From positions 80,876,706-80,940,705 of the forward strand of contig OZ024934.1 of assembly GCA_964017235.1 (NCBI GenBank): DNA of 64,000 nucleotides, read 5' to 3'. Position 1 is the stretch's first letter; every line of letters starts with the position of its first letter. The position numbers and the translations under genes were made by a program. This DNA comes from Sabellastarte sp. h YS-2021 (taxonomy: Eukaryota; Annelida; Polychaeta; Sabellida; Sabellidae). The notes under the pieces were generated by a model that ran no database searches, had not been told where the DNA came from, and worked only from the letters and a program-made list of their open reading frames with translations. This document shows positions 59,611 through 64,000 of the stretch, in pieces.

Positions 59611-59785
59611 ACACTTAATCACAATTTTCTCAGTGACTATTGCAGGGATTTCTCTCATATCTTGCATATATGTACTAGGCCACAGGTAGATTCTCTTGTG
59701 TGAGTATGAGACCTGGATCTGTCTTACTTTTTTTTTAATAAATTTTTTTAATAATTTTTAATGCATTAAAATTCATGAAATCATG

Positions 59786-62700
59786 CACAAAATCATTTAT
59801 AACTTGAAAAGTGTTGCATTTAGAGCATTTTGTTAAAATATGTTATTCAGCTACTTTTTGCATAGCTACAATATGGTGAGTAAGTTGGGTGCCTGTCTCA
59901 ATAGCTAAGTGAGTAATAGCTACTTTTGGGCTTTTCAGTAACTTCCATCATGAGTAAAATCACTTGTAACTTAAAAACTATTGCATTTAGAGAATTTCGT
60001 ATAAATATGTTATTCAGCTACTTTTGGGTCAGCTATAACATAGTGAAATTTCAGACCTGTAGCTCATGGCATAGCTGAGTAATAGCTACTTTTAGGTTAT
60101 CACTGTTGAGTAAATCGCTTATAACTTGAAAACTATTGCATTTAGAGAATTTCGTATAAATATGTTATTCAGCTACTTTTGGGTCAGCTATAACATAGTA
60201 AAATTTCAGACCTGTAGCTCATGGCATAGCTGAGTAATAGCTACTTTTAGGTTATCACTGTTGAGTAAATCGCTTATAACTTGGAAACTATTGCATTTAG
60301 AGTATTTTGTTTCAATATGTTATTCACCTATTTTGGGATCAGCTATAACATAGTGAAGTTTCAGATCTGTGGCTCATTGCATAGCTGAGTAATAGCTACT
60401 TTGAAGTTCTCACTATTGAGTAAATTACTTGTAACTTAAAACCTATTGCATTTAGAGAATTTCGTATAAATATGTTATTCAGCTACTTTTGGGCCAGCTA
60501 TAACATAGTGAAATTTCAGATCTGTAGGTCATGGCATAGCCGAGTAATAGCTACTTTGAAGTTCTCACTATTGAGTAAATCAGTTGTAATTGGAAAACTA
60601 TTGCATTTACAGAATTTCGTATAAATATGTTATTCAGCTACTTTTGGGTCAGCTATAACATAGTAAAATTTCAGACCTGTAGCTCATGGCATAGCTGAGT
60701 AATAGCTACTTTTAGGTCATCACTATTGAGTAAATCGGTTGTAACTTGAAAACTATTGCATTTACAGTATTTTGCTTAAATATGTTGTTCACCTACTTTT
60801 GGGTCAGCTATAACATAGTAAAATTTCAGACCTGTAGCTCATTGCATAGCTGAGTAATAACTACTTTGAGGTTCTCACTATTGAGTAAATCAGTTGTAAT
60901 TGCAAAAGTATTGCATTTAGAGAATTTCGTATAAATATGTTATTCAGCTACTTTTGGGCCAGCTATAACATAGTGAAATTTCAGACCTGTAGGTCATGGC
61001 ACAGCTGAGTAATAGCTACTTTGAAGTTCTCACTATTGAGTAAATCAGTTGTAATTGGAAAACTATTGCATTTACAGAATTTCGTATAAATATGTTATTC
61101 AGCTACTTTTGGGTCAGCTATAACATAGTAAAATTTCAGACCTGTAGCTCATGGCATAGCTGAGTAATAGCTACTTTTAGGTCATCACTATTGAGTAAAT
61201 CGGTTGTAATTTGAAAACTATTGCATTTACAGTATTTTGCTTAAATATGTTGTTCACCTACTTTTGGGTCAGCTATAACATAGTAAAATTTCAGACCTGT
61301 AGCTCATTGCATAGCTGAGTAATAACTACTTTGAGGTTCTCACTATTGAGTAAATCAGTTGTAATTGCAAAACTATTGCATTTAGAGAATTTCGTATAAA
61401 TATGTTATTCAGCTACTTTTGGGCCAGCTATAACATAGTGAAATTTCAGATCTGTAGGTCATGGCACAGCTGAGTAATAGCTACTTTGAAGTTCTCACTA
61501 TTGAGTAAATCAGTTGTAATTGGAAAACTATTGCATTTAGAGAATTTAGTATAAATATGTTATTCAGCTACTTTTGGGTCAGCTATAACATAGTAAAATT
61601 TCAGACCTGTAGCTCATGGCATAGCTGAGTAATAGCTACTTTTAGGTCATCACTATTGAGTAAATCGGTTGTAACTTGAAAACTATTGCATTTACAGTAT
61701 TTTGCTTAAATATGTTGTTCACCTACTTTTGGGTCAGCTATAACATAGTAAAATTTCAGACCTGTAGCTCATTGCATAGCTGAGTAATAACTACTTTGAG
61801 GTTCTCACTATTGAGTAAATCAGTTGTAATTGCAAAACTATTGCATTTAGAGAATTTAGTATAAATATGTTATTCAGCTACTTTTGGGTCAGCTATAACA
61901 TAGTAAAATTTCAGACCTGTAGCTCATGGCATAGCTGAGTAATAGCTACTTTTAGGTCATCACTATTGAGTAAATCAGTTGTAACTTGAAAACTATTGCA
62001 TGTACAGTATTTTGCTTAATATGTTGTTCACCTACTTTTGGGTCAGCTATAACATAGTAAAATTTCAGACCTGTAGCTCATGGCATAGCTGAGTAATAGC
62101 TACTTTGAGGTTATCACTGTTGAGTAAATCGCTTATAACTTGGAAATTATTGCATTTAGAGTATTTTGTTTCAATATGTTATTCACCTATTTTGGGGTCA
62201 GCTATAACATAGTGAAGTTCCAGACCTGTGACTCATTGCATAGCTGAGTAATAGCTACTTTGAAGTTCTCAATGTTGAGCAAATCACTTATAATTTGAAA
62301 ACTATTGCATTTAGAGAATTTAGTATAAATATGTTATTCAGCTACTTTTGGGTCAGCTATAACATAGTAAAATTTCACACCTGTAGCTCATGGCATACCT
62401 GAGTAATAGCTACTTTTAGGTTATCACTGTTGAGTAAATCACTTATAACTTGGAAACTATTGCATTTAGAGTATTTTGTTGCAATATGTTATTCACCTAT
62501 TTTGGGGTCAGCTATAACATAGTGAAGTTCCAGACCTGTGGCTCATTGCATAGCTGAGTAATAGCTACTTTGAAGTTCTCACTGTTGAGTAAATCAGTTG
62601 TAATTGGAAAACTATTGCCTTTACAGAATTTTGTTTAAATATGTTATTCAGCTACTTTTGGGTCAGCTATAACATAGTGAAATTACAGACCTGTAGCTCA

Positions 62701-63222
62701 TGGCACAACTGAGCAATAGCTATTCTCAGGCACTGACTGTTGAGTAAATCGGCTATAACTTGAAAAATATTGCATTTGGAGTATTTTGTTAAAATATATT
62801 GTTGACCTACTTTTGGGTTAGCTATAACATAGTGAAATTACAGACCTATAGCTCATGGCATAGCGGAGCAATAGCTATTTTCAGGTTCTCACTATTGAGT
62901 AAATCAGTTGTAACTTGGAAACTATGGCATTTACAGTATTTTGCTTAAATATGTTGTTCACCTACTTTTAGGTCAGCTATAACAGAGCAAAAATTCAGAC
63001 ATGTACCTCATTGCATAGCTGAGTAATAGTTACTTTGAGGTTCTCACTCTTGAGTAAATCAGTAGTAACTTGAAAACTATTACATTTAGAGTATTTTGTT
63101 AAATATGTTATTCACAGACGTTTTGGTCAGCTATAACATAGTGAAATTGCAGACCTCTATGTCATGGCATAGCTGAGCAATAGCTTCTTTCAGGCTCTCA
63201 CTGTTGAGTAAATCATTGTATC
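59786..63222 (+). repeat. Satellite family C, 155 bp monomers, ~22 copies
   Basis: Markers TTGAGTAAATC, CTATTGCATTTA, ATATGTTATTCA, GGTCAGCTATAACATAGT, TTTCAGACCTGTAGCTCAT and GCTGAGTAATAGCTACTTT recur with a steady 155 bp step (for example 60571, 60726, 60881, 61036, 61191, 61346, 61501, 61656, 61811). The central part forms a three-monomer higher-order repeat of 465 bp. Edge monomers are more diverged. Confidence 0.95.
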
Positions 63223-64000
63223 CAACCTGTAGGAAATCATGGGCTGGGAATCTGTTAATATGGTCCGATTTGACCTTGGAACCCTCCTTCAAGGTCAAAT
63301 GAGGATAGCCAAACATAAAAGTGCTTATAACTCGCTTATTATTGGTCCTAGAGGTTTGGAATGAAAACCAACCTATAGAAAATCATGAGCTGGGAATTTT
63401 TTGGTGTGGTCGGATTTCACCTTGGACCCCTCCTTCAAGGTCAAATGAGGATAGCCAAACTTAAAAGTGCTTATAACTCGCTATTATTGGTCCTAGAGGT
63501 TTGGAATGGAAAACCAACCTATAGAAAATCATGGGCTGGGAATCTTTTGGTGTGGTCAGATTTCACCTTAGACCCCTCCTTCCAGGTCAAACGAAGATAG
63601 CCAAACTTAAAGTGCTTATAACTCGCGTATTATTGGTCTTGGAGGTTTGGGATGGTAAACCAACATATAGGAAATCATGGGCTGGGATTCTTTTGGTGTG
63701 GTCAGATTTGACCTGGGACCCCTCCTTCAAGGTCAATTGAGGATAGCCAAACTTACAATTGCTTAGAACTCGCTTATTATTGGTCCTACAGGTTTGGGAT
63801 GGTAAACAAGCTACAGGAAATCATGGGCTGGGAATTTTTTTGTGTGGTCGGATTTCACCTTGGACCCCTCCGTCAAGGTCAAACAAGGATAGCCAAACTT
63901 AAAAAGTGCCTATGACTCACTTATTATTGGTCCGAGAGGTTTGGGATGGTAAACCATCCTAAATTCTTTGGCTGGGAATCTTTTGCTATGGTCAGATTTG
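63223..64000 (+). repeat. Satellite family B, 146 bp monomers, ~5 copies, runs off the window
   Basis: AAATCATGGGCTGGGAAT, TGGACCCCTCCTTCAAGG, GAGGATAGCCAAACTTAA and TTATTATTGGTCCTAGAGG recur every ~146 bp. The array abuts family C inside a monomer near 63214-63230. Confidence 0.92.

Noticed and set aside
59786-64000. Possible CRISPR-like array because of regular spacing
   Set aside because: Units of 146-155 bp are contiguous without short conserved repeats and unique spacers; this is satellite DNA in a eukaryote.

Overview
The window looks like AT-rich animal nuclear DNA, probably from a lophotrochozoan and most likely a bivalve mollusc. The evidence is spliced genes with GT-AG introns, tRNA-derived SINEs with target-site duplications, a DIRS-type retroelement, many small TIR elements, and long arrays of ~146-155 bp tandem repeats inside short mobile elements of the kind described in bivalves (pearl or Helentron-like elements). 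The species call is inference. There is no bacterial gene organisation.

Three spliced host genes can be read. (1) Minus strand, 10516 to 5566: four exons encode a 359-residue type I membrane protein with a signal peptide, a cysteine-rich domain resembling the SUEL/rhamnose-binding-lectin fold, one membrane span and a tyrosine-rich tail. (2) Minus strand, 43071 to 28573: nine exons encode a complete 511-residue secreted adenosine deaminase of the ADGF/ADA2 family with all expected zinc and catalytic residues. (3) Plus strand, 43605 to 46529: a small TMEM263-like protein, whose first exon is tentative, starts head to head with the ADA2 gene about 530 bp away. A probable 3' exon of an unrecognised plus-strand gene lies at 23514-23765.

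Most of the rest is repeats. Region by region: 1-5.5 kb holds AT-rich DNA with diverged repeats; 5.5-10.5 kb the lectin-like receptor; 13 kb a dead, internally deleted Harbinger transposase; 15-23 kb a nest of elements (inverted-repeat cluster, 588 bp TIR element and SINE inside 146 bp repeats, a broken DIRS-like retroelement); 25-26.3 kb a tandem-repeat element; 28.5-43.1 kb the ADA2 gene with introns filled by a TIR element, a LINE 3' end, a ~350 bp tandem array, a solo LTR and a SINE; 43.6-46.5 kb the TMEM263-like gene; 47-58 kb three tandem-repeat elements and most copies of a 224 bp MITE; 59.4-64 kb two abutting satellite arrays.

The most unusual observations concern the tandem repeats. 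Five otherwise dissimilar families (periods about 146, 146, 155, 165 and 350 bp) seem to share one module of about 35 bp. One 146 bp family carries nuclear-receptor half-sites in DR5, DR1 and DR0 spacing in nearly every monomer. The 155 bp family has a three-monomer, 465 bp higher-order repeat. Two different repeat cores sit behind the same terminal hairpin, which suggests module exchange between elements.
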